From: Neopestalotiopsis rosae
Lineage: Eukaryota; Ascomycota; Sordariomycetes; Amphisphaeriales; Sporocadaceae
Length of the DNA: 64,000 nucleotides
NCBI GenBank assembly: GCA_023078685.1
Contig: JALGAS010000009.1
Coordinates: 434,001 to 498,000, forward strand
Direction: 5' to 3'
A program made the translations under genes and the position numbers. The notes below the pieces were generated by a model. That model was not told the DNA's origin. It saw only the letters and a list, made by a program, of their open reading frames with translations, and searched no databases. Positions 21,801 through 31,733 of this stretch are shown here, one piece after another. Within the stretch, counting starts at the first letter, position 1; every line of letters starts with the position of its first letter.

Positions 21801-22100
21801 CAGGCCAAATCTGACCTCGCAAACAAACCTCAAGAGGTGAAGGAGGTCCGCCATCGTTACCTGTTTGCCATCGAGGATCCATTCGAGCATGATCATAATG
21901 TAGCCCGCACCGTCACACATCACGGCATTGTTTCCATTAGGGACGAGTTTCGTCGAGCCTGGCGTATCATTAGGTCTGGTGGAAAGACTGCACAGCAGGA
22001 GGATCTACTCGAAAACGTCAAGATGCAGGCGCAAAACGTTGAGAAGAAGCAGTTTGCGGATCTTTTGTCAGAAATTCATGGAGGAGCGATCAAACCGTAG
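18855..22100 (+). CDS. Cid1/Trf-type RNA nucleotidyltransferase with large Gag-like insertion
   Basis: A single exon encodes 1081 residues. Residues 1-200 are a low-complexity Q/S/G-rich region. The DNA-polymerase-beta-like catalytic core shows ACFGSLASGF with the GS pair at 282-283 and the first two acids in ADMDLGL (D294, D296). The third acid is in VQCDINFS (D757), followed by the PAP/25A-associated region with FVKHWAKARDIN and GTLSSYGYVLM. In Cid1-type enzymes the second and third acids are usually a few tens of residues apart; here about 460 residues intervene. Two blocks in this insert, about 413-515 and 567-675, each carry a pattern of YxxxAxxIxxQL then a GxxDxxxR helix that resembles retrotransposon Gag. 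The likely activity is non-templated addition of A or U to RNA 3' ends; the role of the insert is unknown. Confidence 0.88.
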   Translation: MMAVPHQSGAPLEDHLRNLILNNTEAVSPPGQVDLGSNSGSASTMQVFDGQPTPLSAPSKSRKRPNQAQRRQMSSRMTIDIDPRATASQSAKPYNNQAGFQRGRDSSFHQSHPNQQQGSFHNSQGHTPSGSRSGPQSSQHPQQNRGFGAATTPLSTPAHHQQNWRSQQQSQHGPHSRGVNVMQADSFGGRPPRNTHGTLYNPDGHRQYQVRPEELAAQSGLLEHLCMSVVQGAEIDHSEILEKDNFRGHVELICRAVVSDYEVNTNQTQDFQPYSVRLACFGSLASGFATKAADMDLGLVSPNSKIPPDAPESPIPRLIERALLDAGFGARLLTRTRVPIIKLCEKPGPQLHSALLEERRKWEQGLTDDEANTAEESTVNAPSHEQVAKQQSETSPAETAMSATEAPADMDIMPKKDKEAVHRQLLASLKQSHNQTLLAYHNQAKKILRQLGGHDVTHSNVGVFTAKEFQLLDKVSNAFVEGLHDAALRDRLMLHPSFASKGELSNWRTLHGVCNMAEGEKLVMLWENRVIHESDPRSEQSHARTVHWWTEFHRTRYFGLDPLSFNKEMFLVLEKLRKIPSVQLMQLQQEPYESAADYFGRASKIMAQLSTAPHPSSELPPPTIRYYISGIDDQEIRETCETFVRNAGTMDLKDVARRHRSLHLANDYARAVEKGGLYSEDDIPLIKEYIQFLRSDLIQTPSALGYEYRLPVGDSLSHVYRRILELPSPGQLAPNQPKDRYHDRLEFPQSGIGVQCDINFSADLALQNSHLLRCYAATDPRVRPMVLFVKHWAKARDINTPYRGTLSSYGYVLMVIHYLVNVVQPFVCPNLQILAPEDPQLPPGELEGITTCKGRNVRFWRNENEIQRLSQEGVLNANRDPIGYLLRGFFEYYAQNNMMSTIQKRGFDWGRDVISLRTPGGLMSKQEKNWVQAKTVMQTQMGAPPTPTASETQVSLKPVDAITPGPSADGNQSGEQKISSDRQAKSDLANKPQEVKEVRHRYLFAIEDPFEHDHNVARTVTHHGIVSIRDEFRRAWRIIRSGGKTAQQEDLLENVKMQAQNVEKKQFADLLSEIHGGAIKP

Positions 22101-24481
22101 TACGGACCTTGACCGTGTACACTGTGCATCGAATAGATTCATGTACGTGCGTAACGAGCTGGAAAACACACGATTATTTGTACTATGTGAAGAAGTAGTG
22201 TAGAAAAGAAAAGAAAAAAAAGAGACGAGAAAACCAGAAATATTGGCATAAGACTTGGGGAAGTGGTTGGATGAACTACACTTTTGAACTGAAAAGAAGA
22301 ATCACCAGCCTCGCCGACGTAGTTCATCATGTAACGCACCAACAGGAAAGAAAGATTAACGTGCAATCAAGCCATGTTTTGCAGAATTGGAAAACTGGTC
22401 TGCGGCTTTTCAACCATATTGGTCCTATTGTTCTAAGGGTACTTAAGTAGACAAGTGACATGCTGTTTGGGAACAGGTCTCAAGTGAAGCTATAAGCACC
22501 GAGTCTTTTTCATTGGCACAGACCTAACACCAATATCTTTCCTTTGTGATGATTCTGGCACAACTCTGTGTGCTGACTCATCAAGCTTTCTCCGAAAATG
22601 GGTCTTGTCCGCCGTGATGGTGGATCTCCGGGCAGGTGTGCGCGAGGCTCAGGCACCGGCGCCAGGAGTGAGCAGATGGCCGGCCTGCAGATGCTGGCGG
22701 GACGACCAAAGCCAAATTTGTGGAGCCAGGGTGCTCCTGTGGATGACGAGGTTATTGGCAGCACTCTTATGTCCTGGTCCGACACCGGTCATGGAGTTTA
22801 GTGGTAATTTCGTGACAGATGGTCAATCAGCGAATGTCCGACCAGAATCATTTGTTACCCAGCCATTATCTGTCGAGCAGATCATTGATATCACAGGGAA
22901 TTATTGACAATTACAACTCTAGGAGTCTTGCCCCGTCGAGACTCGTGTCGTTAGCTAATGTTTATACTTTGGTGTTCGGAAAAAGATAGAACTTTTATAG
23001 GAATTGTATAAAGCCTAAATGTAGCAATGATGGAACCCCCTGGCCCCTCTCGCATCTGACTTCGCGCTTCTCTATCGCCACTATGCCTCTGTGTGCCAGT
23101 TCCTGTTTCTATACCAGCTTGGTGCCTACTTGGGGTTCCGGCTGATTGATATCGGTCAAGACTTTGTTGTGTTCCATAGTCACTCAGTATCAAGCGTAGC
23201 CATCACGCTGCAGCTAATCTCCAGAATCGCGCAGGACTGCTATTCCCAATGACTATGAAATGAAATGAAATGCCAGGATCAAGTTACAGCAAAAGACGTC
23301 GAGGAAGGCAAAAAGATGATCGAAATTCTGCCAGCCTGGACCCACTTCTGCAGAGTAGACCTTTCTCCGTGACTGAACAAACCCGATATTGAATGTTAAA
23401 TTGGATGAGAACAATCCAACTTCTTTCTGAATTCTTTTGTAAATTGCCAAATCAGCAGACTTCCCCCGAGCTATTTATTCCCTTCCTCACCCATCCTTCC
23501 TCATCGCCCACTTTCACCGATTCTATATACAACGAAAACATCATCTCCAACAGACGAGCCAACTGCCAGAGATAATCAAGTAAGTCATAATTTTCCACCC
23601 ATCCTCGCTTCAAGAACGACACAAACCAGGAACACTGTATTGTCTCCATTGCCTCTTTACAGCCGTCAAGTCATCCATCCTCCAACTCCTCCTCCACCCA
23701 TCTGCCCTGTCTGGTTTTGTGCCTTGCAAAAAACCGTTCGCCAATCCCTCATTTTTTTTTTCTATAAAAAAAAAAAAAAAAAAAAAAAAGCCAGCCGAAT
23801 AAGTAACACGCTCGAGTCCTCTCATTAGAAACAGTCTAGTGCTTGAACTCGGAACGTCTCTCCTACGTCGATAAACTACAATGCTTCCCTATCACCTTCC
23901 TCACACCAACCCAATCGCCCTTTCCACATAACAAGTCCATTCACCCGAGAAGCCACCTACCCCTCTACTCAGTCACTCGACCAAACCCAAGTCATTTGTC
24001 TCTTCAAAACTTCTCGAAACAATTTTGCTCTCTCAATCAATTTCATCTTTCTTGAATCCCGTCCAATTTTTTTATTTGTTTCCGAGATTCGTCTCAACTG
24101 ACATGCTCAACAGCCATTGCCTCAAACGCACGAAACCAACGCCGCTTTTCACAAACCACCCATCGTCGCCACGGTTCTTTCACCGGCTGTAACTGCATTT
24201 GCGTCCCAGCTGCAACTGGAATTTTGGTCTTGCTACCAATTACAGCTTCACGACACGCTGTGAATGACCTAGGTACTGTCCAAAACCCGCAGTTACAGTA
24301 TCATCAACAACCATCACCGAACTGACTCCACCAACTATTGCAGCGGCCATCACAGCTGTCTAACTACATCTGCCATCGTAATTAACGGCAAAACTCAGAA
24401 TCATTCTTGCATTTGCTAAGAGTCATTGCACATTTCTCTTACAATCGGAACACTAGCGAGAATCACAGTCCAATCGCAGCC
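22101..24481. other. Long intergenic region with pyrimidine-rich leader
   Basis: About 2.4 kb without a convincing gene. From about 23440 to 24480 the plus strand is strongly pyrimidine rich, as in long 5' leaders of well expressed fungal genes. A good donor GTAAGT at 23580 follows a leader-like stretch and may start a 5'UTR intron for the gene at 24482. A T10 run and an A24 run (23752-23789) face each other. Small ORFs here (for example 22605-22907) show nothing recognisable. Confidence 0.45.
23752..23789. repeat. Facing poly(T)/poly(A) homopolymer tracts
   Basis: Ten T residues (23752-23761), a four-base spacer, then 24 A residues (23766-23789). The two runs can pair into a short hairpin, and such tracts can act as nucleosome-excluding promoter elements. 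Exact length may be unreliable in an assembly. Confidence 0.7.
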
Positions 24482-26974
24482 ATGTCGTTGCAAGTCACTG
24501 CCAACGACACTGCTGAAAAGCGCACGCCCGACCAAGCTCAATTGGAACCGGTGCATCCTCGACCAAAGAGACAGCACATCTCGTCTTTACTGGACAAGTA
24601 CAGACACCAAGACCATGTAAGTTCTTGACATTGACACTTTGCCTTGCCTTCTTCCAATATTCGTTGCCATCTCGAACCTTCCTTTTACAGACGTGCTGCG
24701 CAGAGAATATCGCTTGTCTCAAACCACAGCTGACACCCAGTTACTCTTTAGATCCTTGGAATTGCAGCCAGTGCTGCCGAAGACTTTCTGAGACACAAGC
24801 CACTCCAAAATTTGCCTTCGTTAACACCTCAAGCTGGGCTTGATGCCACGGAGTACACCATGAAGTCACCCGAGGTGTACAAGGGCTCTCCAAGCTACTG
24901 TCCGCCCTCTCCAGACTTTCCGGACCTACTACAAGTGTCGCCCACATCTCTCTCTCAGACTTCAGTCTACCAGACCGACAGAAGCTCACCCTTAAGAGAG
25001 ACTCCAAGCACTCAAGTCACTGCCTCGGACGAGTTTAAGGAACTCCAACTTCAGAGGATGTCTCAAAATATTCAAGACGGTATCAGAGCCAGAATTGATG
25101 AGCTCAAGGCTCTGCATGCTGGGAGACTTCCCTGGGAGTTTGTCTCTTTCCTGAAGAACAAGCTTAGAGAGACTGAGTTCGACGTGACCACCAAGGACAC
25201 CGCCGCAGCTCCTCTCCCAGAAACCTTGAACAGGACCGGCACACTCATCAGCCCTGTTCCTACATTATCCAGTGAAAGCGACTATCAGATCACCGATTCA
25301 GTGCTTATACAATCTGGCAATGACTATAAGCCCGTCGCTATCCCAACTGCGACTCACCCTGAGCTCCGCCCCGCAGAGACTCAGACCACCAAACCAGACT
25401 GGGTCATACTGTACTACAAGGAGCTTGAGATGATTCGGATGGAGAAGCCATTCGCGACTGGCAAGATTGTCATCACCGTCATACTCAAGCTTCGAATTCA
25501 GCCGATCCCTATCAACAGCCGTCAGGTTCACATTGTGTCCCGAACTGCGCGCAAGACTTCAAAGAAGACAACTTATAGCATAAACAGTAACGGCCCAACT
25601 GTTGTTGGCAAGATCTCTTCATCAGTACCTTCAAGCAATGTCATCGTCATAGATGACGATGATGAGGAACCACCAACTGGCTTCGATTCATACCGCACGG
25701 GTGGGGCTCCTTGCCAGGGAAGTGATGCGCTAGCGACGAGATGGGCGGCATGTCTCGGCAACATGTCGACTTCCAGGGCGATCGACAGACCACAGCAGTC
25801 GACCTCGATAAACCAAAACGTGAGTGGTGTTGGTGATGCTCATGACGCTGGTCACTATTCCGATCACGGCTATCAGAGTAGTGACAGCTCCGATCATAAC
25901 GACTGTTATGATTATGACCACCAGAATAGTGACAGCTCCGAGACTAACTTTGAACAACAGAAGGCCCAAAAGGAGGGTCCTCGATTCTATGGATTGACAG
26001 GTCAAGAGTCGGTGGCTAATACCACAAGCCTGCTTCGATTTCAGAATCGTTCTAGCAATGTTGGCCAAGTTCCCAATCCCCAGGCTGGCCATCGGCTTGA
26101 TCTTGATAGGTTTGCGGCGGAAGGCAACATCAAATCTATCCGCAACCATGAGCAAGCCATGCAGCATATGCTTGGAAGAGTCAAAGGGCCGTTGCTCGCA
26201 ATGGATGAGGAAGCCGCCATCTCGATCCACTGGTGCCCCCCTGATGAGCCTGACAGTTACAGTGTGATGAAAGGCTTTCCACTGGTCGAAGAAGTGCAAT
26301 TCATCGTCCAGCACAATCAAGCCAAGCCGGCCGGAGATTGCTACTGGCGGAGCGTTTCGTTCTGCCTCTACGGTTCGGGAGATCACTGGGATCTCGTCAA
26401 GGCAGATCATCTGGCTTATGTCAAGTATGTCCTTTGTACTCCAGGTCATGCCCGCCATCAGCTTTACGCTGAGAAGCTCAACAAGAAGTTCTTCAGGACA
26501 TCAAGTGCCGATTCCAAGAACAAAATACTCGACCCCTTCCAAGCCAACATGTGGCAGACCCTACACATGGCGCACTCATGGACGCCTGCACTGATGCTAC
26601 AGGTCACGGCTGATCTGTATAACGTCTGTCTCATCGTCTTCACACGGGAGACGGATCATGAAGGAAACTGCGTCATATCCGAGACTGCCGTGCGCGGTTC
26701 TTACAACTCGCGCCATATATTCATGCAGTTTGTCAATGGCAACCATTTCATGCCAATGTGTCCGAATGAGTTCAGACCTTCCGAATTTCGGTATCCACGG
26801 GTCACCGTCGACAGGACGGCGAACTTCACCTCAGCGCCCAAAGCGACTTCGGCTAAGAGCACGATCCAGCACCCGTGGCGCAATGACTTCACAAAGGAGG
26901 TGCCAGCTCCAGTACCAAACACCTGGAACTACGACAGGTCGAAACTTTACTCTTGGATGGGAAGTAAGCAGTAG
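24482..26974 (+). CDS. Protein with SUMO-interacting-like motif and OTU-like C-terminal domain
   Basis: Exons 24482-24616 and 24752-26974 (135-nt intron, GTAAGT, GCTGAC branch, TTTAG) give 785 residues. The first 500 are mostly disordered, with a hydrophobic-acidic stretch NVIVIDDDDEEP near 339-350 that fits a SUMO-interacting motif, and S/D/Y-rich repeats. Residues about 560-720 resemble the OTU cysteine-protease fold: AGDCYWRSVSFCLYG with Cys575, then HWDLVKADHLAYVKYVL, a segment ending LMLQVTADLYNVCLIVF, and GNHFMPM with His710. The aspartate usual three residues before the cysteine is Ala572. It may be a divergent deubiquitinase or an inactive OTU-like protein; the assignment comes from pattern recognition, not a search. 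Confidence 0.7.
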
Positions 26975-29298
26975 CCGTTCCGGTGGAGGCTTGCGAGAGA
27001 TACACGAGTGACGAGCCAGGCATGAGTTTTTATTCGCTTTTTATTAAAGGAGCAGAGTTAATGATTTGTAAGTATACGTTGTATACCTCGAAAATGAAGC
27101 GAACATGGAGCAGGTCTTGGTATAGAAAAGTTCTCCTGTTCTGAAAGTATCAAACAGGCTGTACAAGAACTTCAAGGAATTAGAAAGTATACCATAGTGC
27201 AGCGCATACCTAATAGTATGTAATGTCAATTCGTGGCACTGCGCGTCAGTTGGCAGAAGTACATAGGCAACAAGCGCATTTGCAACTGAAATTCAATGAG
27301 AAAGGGAGCATGGGCCAGCAAGTGAGTGACACTATAGATCTGAAACGTTGAGGACAAGGTTATTTATAAAGTAGCAAATCAGAAGACGGCATTATTTCGA
27401 AATGGGCACTCTGTTCCTGGCGATCATTTCCATTGCGGGGGTTCAACTCAGCATCCCTGACATTGCGCCAGTGGGTTCGGGGTCCGTTCAGGCCTGGCGC
27501 TAGTTAGCTGGGTGTTCTTTCATGAAGGACGATGGTTCCCTTTCCTTTTGCCTTTAAACGGCCGCCCCGGTGTCCACTGAACTGCGACAGCAATGTTGAA
27601 ATCTAGGTACTAAATAACCTTACCATCAACCTACATTACTGTCTAGTAAGTGATTGACAGGGCTGCTGTCTGATCACAATTCATCCCACAATGTTCTCTT
27701 CTCTTCTTCCTTAGCATGCTCGTGTGCCACCTTGAAGCGCGCTGACGTTTTGTCTCATTTCATTCCAACGTCCTTCGGAAGTAATATCCAATATGCAGAA
27801 GGAAGAAATCTTCCCGCCGCGGCATCTCAGGTGTACTATGTAATGCATGTCTTGTCGGCCCCGCGTAAATATGGGGTCTCACTCCTCCCTTTGCAATTAG
27901 TATAATGGGCCTACCTAGGTGAAGGTAAACATGGTGGGAAACCAGAATCAAAACCAGACCGCTCGTTTGCTCTCTGTATTCTGTGGCACCTCAACAAGTT
28001 GACAAGATGATACCAAAGCAAAGACGAAGGCGACTCATTTCATCATATTGGACTATGTCTTTCTTTCTTTATTGTTTGTTCTTTTTGCGATGCTAGTCTC
28101 TTGGCCCCCTTATCTGAAGGAAGCGGAAGGATCATGATTCGGCAGGTCGAGCGGTCATGATTGCCCAACTGGGGATTATTTTGCGTCTTGTCAAATTGTC
28201 ATGCCTTATTGCCCTCCGGCATCAATTGGCCGCATATATTGTTGTTATATACTGCCCTGGCAAAAAAAGCCTGACTACCGACTCTACTAGCATGGTCGCC
28301 GCTATGGATGGCTTGCAGGCACGGCATTGGTGGTATTCAAGCTTCTCCTAGCTCTTAGCCTGGGTTCGTCTGTCTTCCAGTCTGTTCTCTCTCTCTCTCT
28401 CTCATGTCCGTCCGTGGCATTGGTACTTTTTTCTTCTTCATCTTCTGCTTGCTTGCGTTTGCGTTGTTCCAGTCCCAGGTTTTCCCGACCTCGCTTACCC
28501 TTGTTCCCGAAGCATCGCACATGGGCCATGTAGTATTCTTTCCCCCCTTGGGCTTGGGTCTGAAAGGTGCATCTGCGCCCGTGCGTTTGATTGCAGGACG
28601 ACCACGCGCTTATGTCGTGCAATGACCATCCTAGTGTCGTACTCCATGAGATGCATCTTATTTTTCAGCAGACAGCAAAGAAACATGCGGCTGCTTGAGC
28701 TGCGCCGTTCGGGTCGTGCTCGATATGCACCACGGTAATAATTATACGAAGAACAACACCCCAACAACTGTTTTCTTCCTCGTGGGCCAAAAGAACATGT
28801 TATTCAGCTGAAGCTAATGCAAGGTCAATTAGTTGATTATCCACGCACCAGCAAGCGCACTGGAGCTATTCTCGTGCGCTTGCGTTACCCCAGAGGGGCA
28901 TTTTGAATATCCAGGGCTGGCTAATATAATATGAAATAACGGCGCCATGTTTCCGGTCAACCCCGGTCCAGGTTTCGACTTCCCTTGACAAAATACAAAT
29001 GTAATATATTGAGGCAATCATGCGGCACTTTTTTGCCCGTCACCTCTCTTCTGGTTCTTTTACTCACTCACTGCTTCTTTTTTGAGCATCGCGGTTGTTG
29101 ACCATCGCCGTCTTTTGAAACTCTTTCCCCAGTCACTCCTTTTGGAAATATACACACTCGTTTTCTTCTTGCTGTTTTTTGCAGTCAGTCACTCCTTCTT
29201 CTCTCACTACCTGCCTATTCTGTCGTTTGCACGAGCCGGATCTACACCGCAAAAATACATTTATTCGTCAAAGAAAGAATACACGAAGCCACGTCAGG
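26975..29298. other. Long intergenic region, no gene seen
   Basis: About 2.3 kb. It contains a CTACCTAGGTGAAGG stretch near 27909, a CT microsatellite at 28387-28403 and, from about 29030, a T/C-rich leader for the wall-protein gene at 29299. ORFs up to 106 codons occur on both strands but none has a domain or plausible splice context. Confidence 0.5.
28387..28403. repeat. CT dinucleotide microsatellite
   Basis: An uninterrupted CT run of 17 bases inside a pyrimidine-rich intergenic stretch. Length polymorphism between strains is expected for such a run. Confidence 0.7.
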
Positions 29299-30102
29299 AT
29301 GCTGTTCTCTACTATCGCTTTCGCCGCCCTTGCGGGCCAGGTCGCTGTCGCCGAGGGCGTCAAGAAGCCATACAAGCCTTTGGCAAAGATGTCCGTAAAG
29401 GATATTCTCATGGGTCGCCAGGCAGGTGCCGGATATTACCCCGACTCTACTGCTTGTGGAACGGGCAACACGTGCGCCGAGGCTTGCGGTGCTGGATACG
29501 AGCAGTGCTACTCTACCGACGACCTGATTCACTGCTATGACGCTGCCAATGCACAGACGTGCTGCCCCAACAGCAGCGGAGACTCTTGCAATGCTGGCTA
29601 CTACTGCACGGCGGATTCGGCCGGTGAAACGTACTGCTGCCCAGAGGGTACGTCGACTGAAGATTGTGCTGCCTCCTATGGCGTTACTGGCGGACTTCAG
29701 TCCATGAGCGTTGTCGCTACCTCGACCTACACTGCCACCTTGACTTCGACTGCCACCGTCGCTTCCACAACGTCGAGTGTCGTCTCCGAGGCTGCTGTGA
29801 CGACAATGACCACGGCATCGGCTGCTAGCACGACAGGAGAGTGTACGACCTATACCTCTGAGATCATCTACACCGAGACTGATGCGACGGGTGGCTGCAC
29901 TACCTACACCTCGGCTATTGTCCACACGATGCACTCTGCTTCTGCCACCATTGGTTCCAACTCCACTGCCGCCATTGGCACCACTGGAACTATTCCCACC
30001 AGCACAACCACTGGTATTCCAGTTCAGGCGGGAGCTTCGGCCCTTCAGGTGTCTGGAGTAGTAGCCGTTGCTGTCGCCGCTCTCATCCCTCTCCTCATCT
30101 AA
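29299..30102 (+). CDS. GPI-anchored cysteine-rich cell-wall protein
   Basis: A single exon encodes 267 residues. The N-terminus MLFSTIAFAALAGQVAVAEG is a signal peptide. Residues about 45-130 hold paired and single cysteines (CGTGNTCAEACGAGYEQC, QTCCPNSSGDSCNAGYYC, YCCPEG), followed by a Ser/Thr-rich stalk likely to be O-glycosylated. Within the stalk an imperfect repeat occurs: GECTTYTSEIIYTETDATG then GCTTYTSAIVHT. The C-terminus GASALQVSGVVAVAVAALIPLLI is a GPI-attachment signal. The protein should be attached to the plasma membrane or wall. Many sordariomycetes have proteins of this layout and I know of no assigned function. I chose ATG 29299 rather than the upstream in-frame ATG at 29179 because it starts directly at the signal peptide. 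Confidence 0.88.
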   Translation: MLFSTIAFAALAGQVAVAEGVKKPYKPLAKMSVKDILMGRQAGAGYYPDSTACGTGNTCAEACGAGYEQCYSTDDLIHCYDAANAQTCCPNSSGDSCNAGYYCTADSAGETYCCPEGTSTEDCAASYGVTGGLQSMSVVATSTYTATLTSTATVASTTSSVVSEAAVTTMTTASAASTTGECTTYTSEIIYTETDATGGCTTYTSAIVHTMHSASATIGSNSTAAIGTTGTIPTSTTTGIPVQAGASALQVSGVVAVAVAALIPLLI

Positions 30103-31733
30103 TCGATCCTTACATTGTATCAAACTCTGGCCATGTGATACGAAGAGATGATTCCACAACTTGATATACGTCCCCGGGTGACGGCACTGTATCGATGCGC
30201 CCATGGACAGACAACGAAACAAGGGAACGGGATTTGCGCGCAACCAAATATCATTGTTTGAAGCCCTCACTTAAGCCTTAAAAATTATTTTTTCTTCGAT
30301 TCTTATCCTTGATGGACAACACTATTTTTCAATTATACGAAAGGGGGAAAAAAGTCAAAACGGGATTGGAGATTTTTTGCTAATGAATTGGCGTTGGTTA
30401 TTTTGGGGTCTTTTGACAGGACATCTACTCTTGATGGGGCATCTCTTGAACTTCACAAATGCGATACTCACATTTTTATCTCGCATTAGGCAGAGTAGAT
30501 ACTCGGGTAGACAATGATAAAAAAGTTCGCGCTTGAATACTCTGTAACCGAACGTGCACCATTTTGTAAGAGAACAGTCTCATAGTGATCCTATTACAAT
30601 GGCCACAGTTACTACCACTGATGAATTTAATGTTTTGCGGATTTGTCAGGATAAAATCGACGCTCCCAAGATGATCTGCGCCGTATCCAGCGGTCACTCT
30701 GTGACATTCTGGGTGATTCATAATGTACCACTCACGTGGTAGGATGAAGAAGCTTCAGAATGATCACAGTTCCACTAGCATATAGATGTTTTATGAGTGG
30801 TGTCGCGTTTCATCGACAAGGTTTGACTCATAGACATTATCCAGTATATCTCTTCTGAATGAGTAGATGCACGTACGAGGATGGAGAATTGAGGACAAGA
30901 TAAGTTTGCCATCAAAACTTGTAAATCAGCTCCAGAGTATGAGATGTCTGGCTCTATGATATGTATAGTGCCACCTCAGCGTAGAGACTGTACGCATAAA
31001 GACTGTGTTCGTGAGAGTTTGTGGCTGACTAATAGTGATGTAGCCAACCTCAATTCCCGTAACCATCGAAATCCCTGCAGGTCCCCGTCGGCTAGTGGAT
31101 CATCCGCTAGACTTTGAAGGGATTAGCAGGCTGTAAAAGCCTTGAAGGCAGACGTCGGGGCCTGCTTTTTGCGAATCCACAGCGAGGCCAATGACAAGGT
31201 CTGACTGACGACAGAAGGCCACCAGGGTTGCTTTGGTTCAAGACTTTCATCAGAAGTCGTCACCTTGGGGTTTTCTCTTCGTTTCTCTCCAAATTCCCAG
31301 GCACAACTTGCCCACTGTATTTTATTTTCTTCCTCCTTGTTGATCTCCAGGTTCTTCGGCGTCCGTCCTTTTTTTCGACGCCGACCAAGTTTCCGATCCC
31401 GCGGCAACTGTACTTCTGCGGATGTTCTGGCGTTAGAGCTGCCAAAAACCACTGCGCTGGATGAGGCCGTCCTTCTTTGGCCTGCGCAACAGCACAAGCA
31501 GCAGCTTCCGCTCAAGCTTCGCACGCCGCCTTGTATCGTCCATCCCGGCTAATCGTACCTCTTCACGATTTGCATCGATACCGAGCTGTACTCGACACCT
31601 GCATTGGAGACCCGCCAAAGCAGTATCGCCGATTCTCGTCGCGACCCGATGCCGCTTCGCCTCTTCGCAAGCTGGTGAACATCAACTGCAGGCGCAGAAG
31701 CACGATCGCAAAGACAACAACAACATTGCCACC
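30103..31733. other. Intergenic region and NMA111 promoter
   Basis: About 1.6 kb. The ORF frame of the protease stays open upstream of its ATG to about 31461 but this stretch is compositionally unlike the protein and is read here as 5' leader. Short ORFs near 30476-30742 show nothing recognisable. Confidence 0.5.

Noticed and set aside
29242..30270. 342-codon minus-strand ORF over the GPI-anchored protein gene
   Set aside because: The sense strand has a signal peptide, cysteine pattern and GPI signal; the antisense product is Ser/Arg/Gly repeats produced by the Thr/Ser codons of the stalk.
31461..31733. N-terminal extension of NMA111 in the open frame upstream
   Set aside because: The extension is unlike known Nma111 N-termini, while ATG 31734 has an ideal initiation context and the typical [10 protein letters not shown] start.
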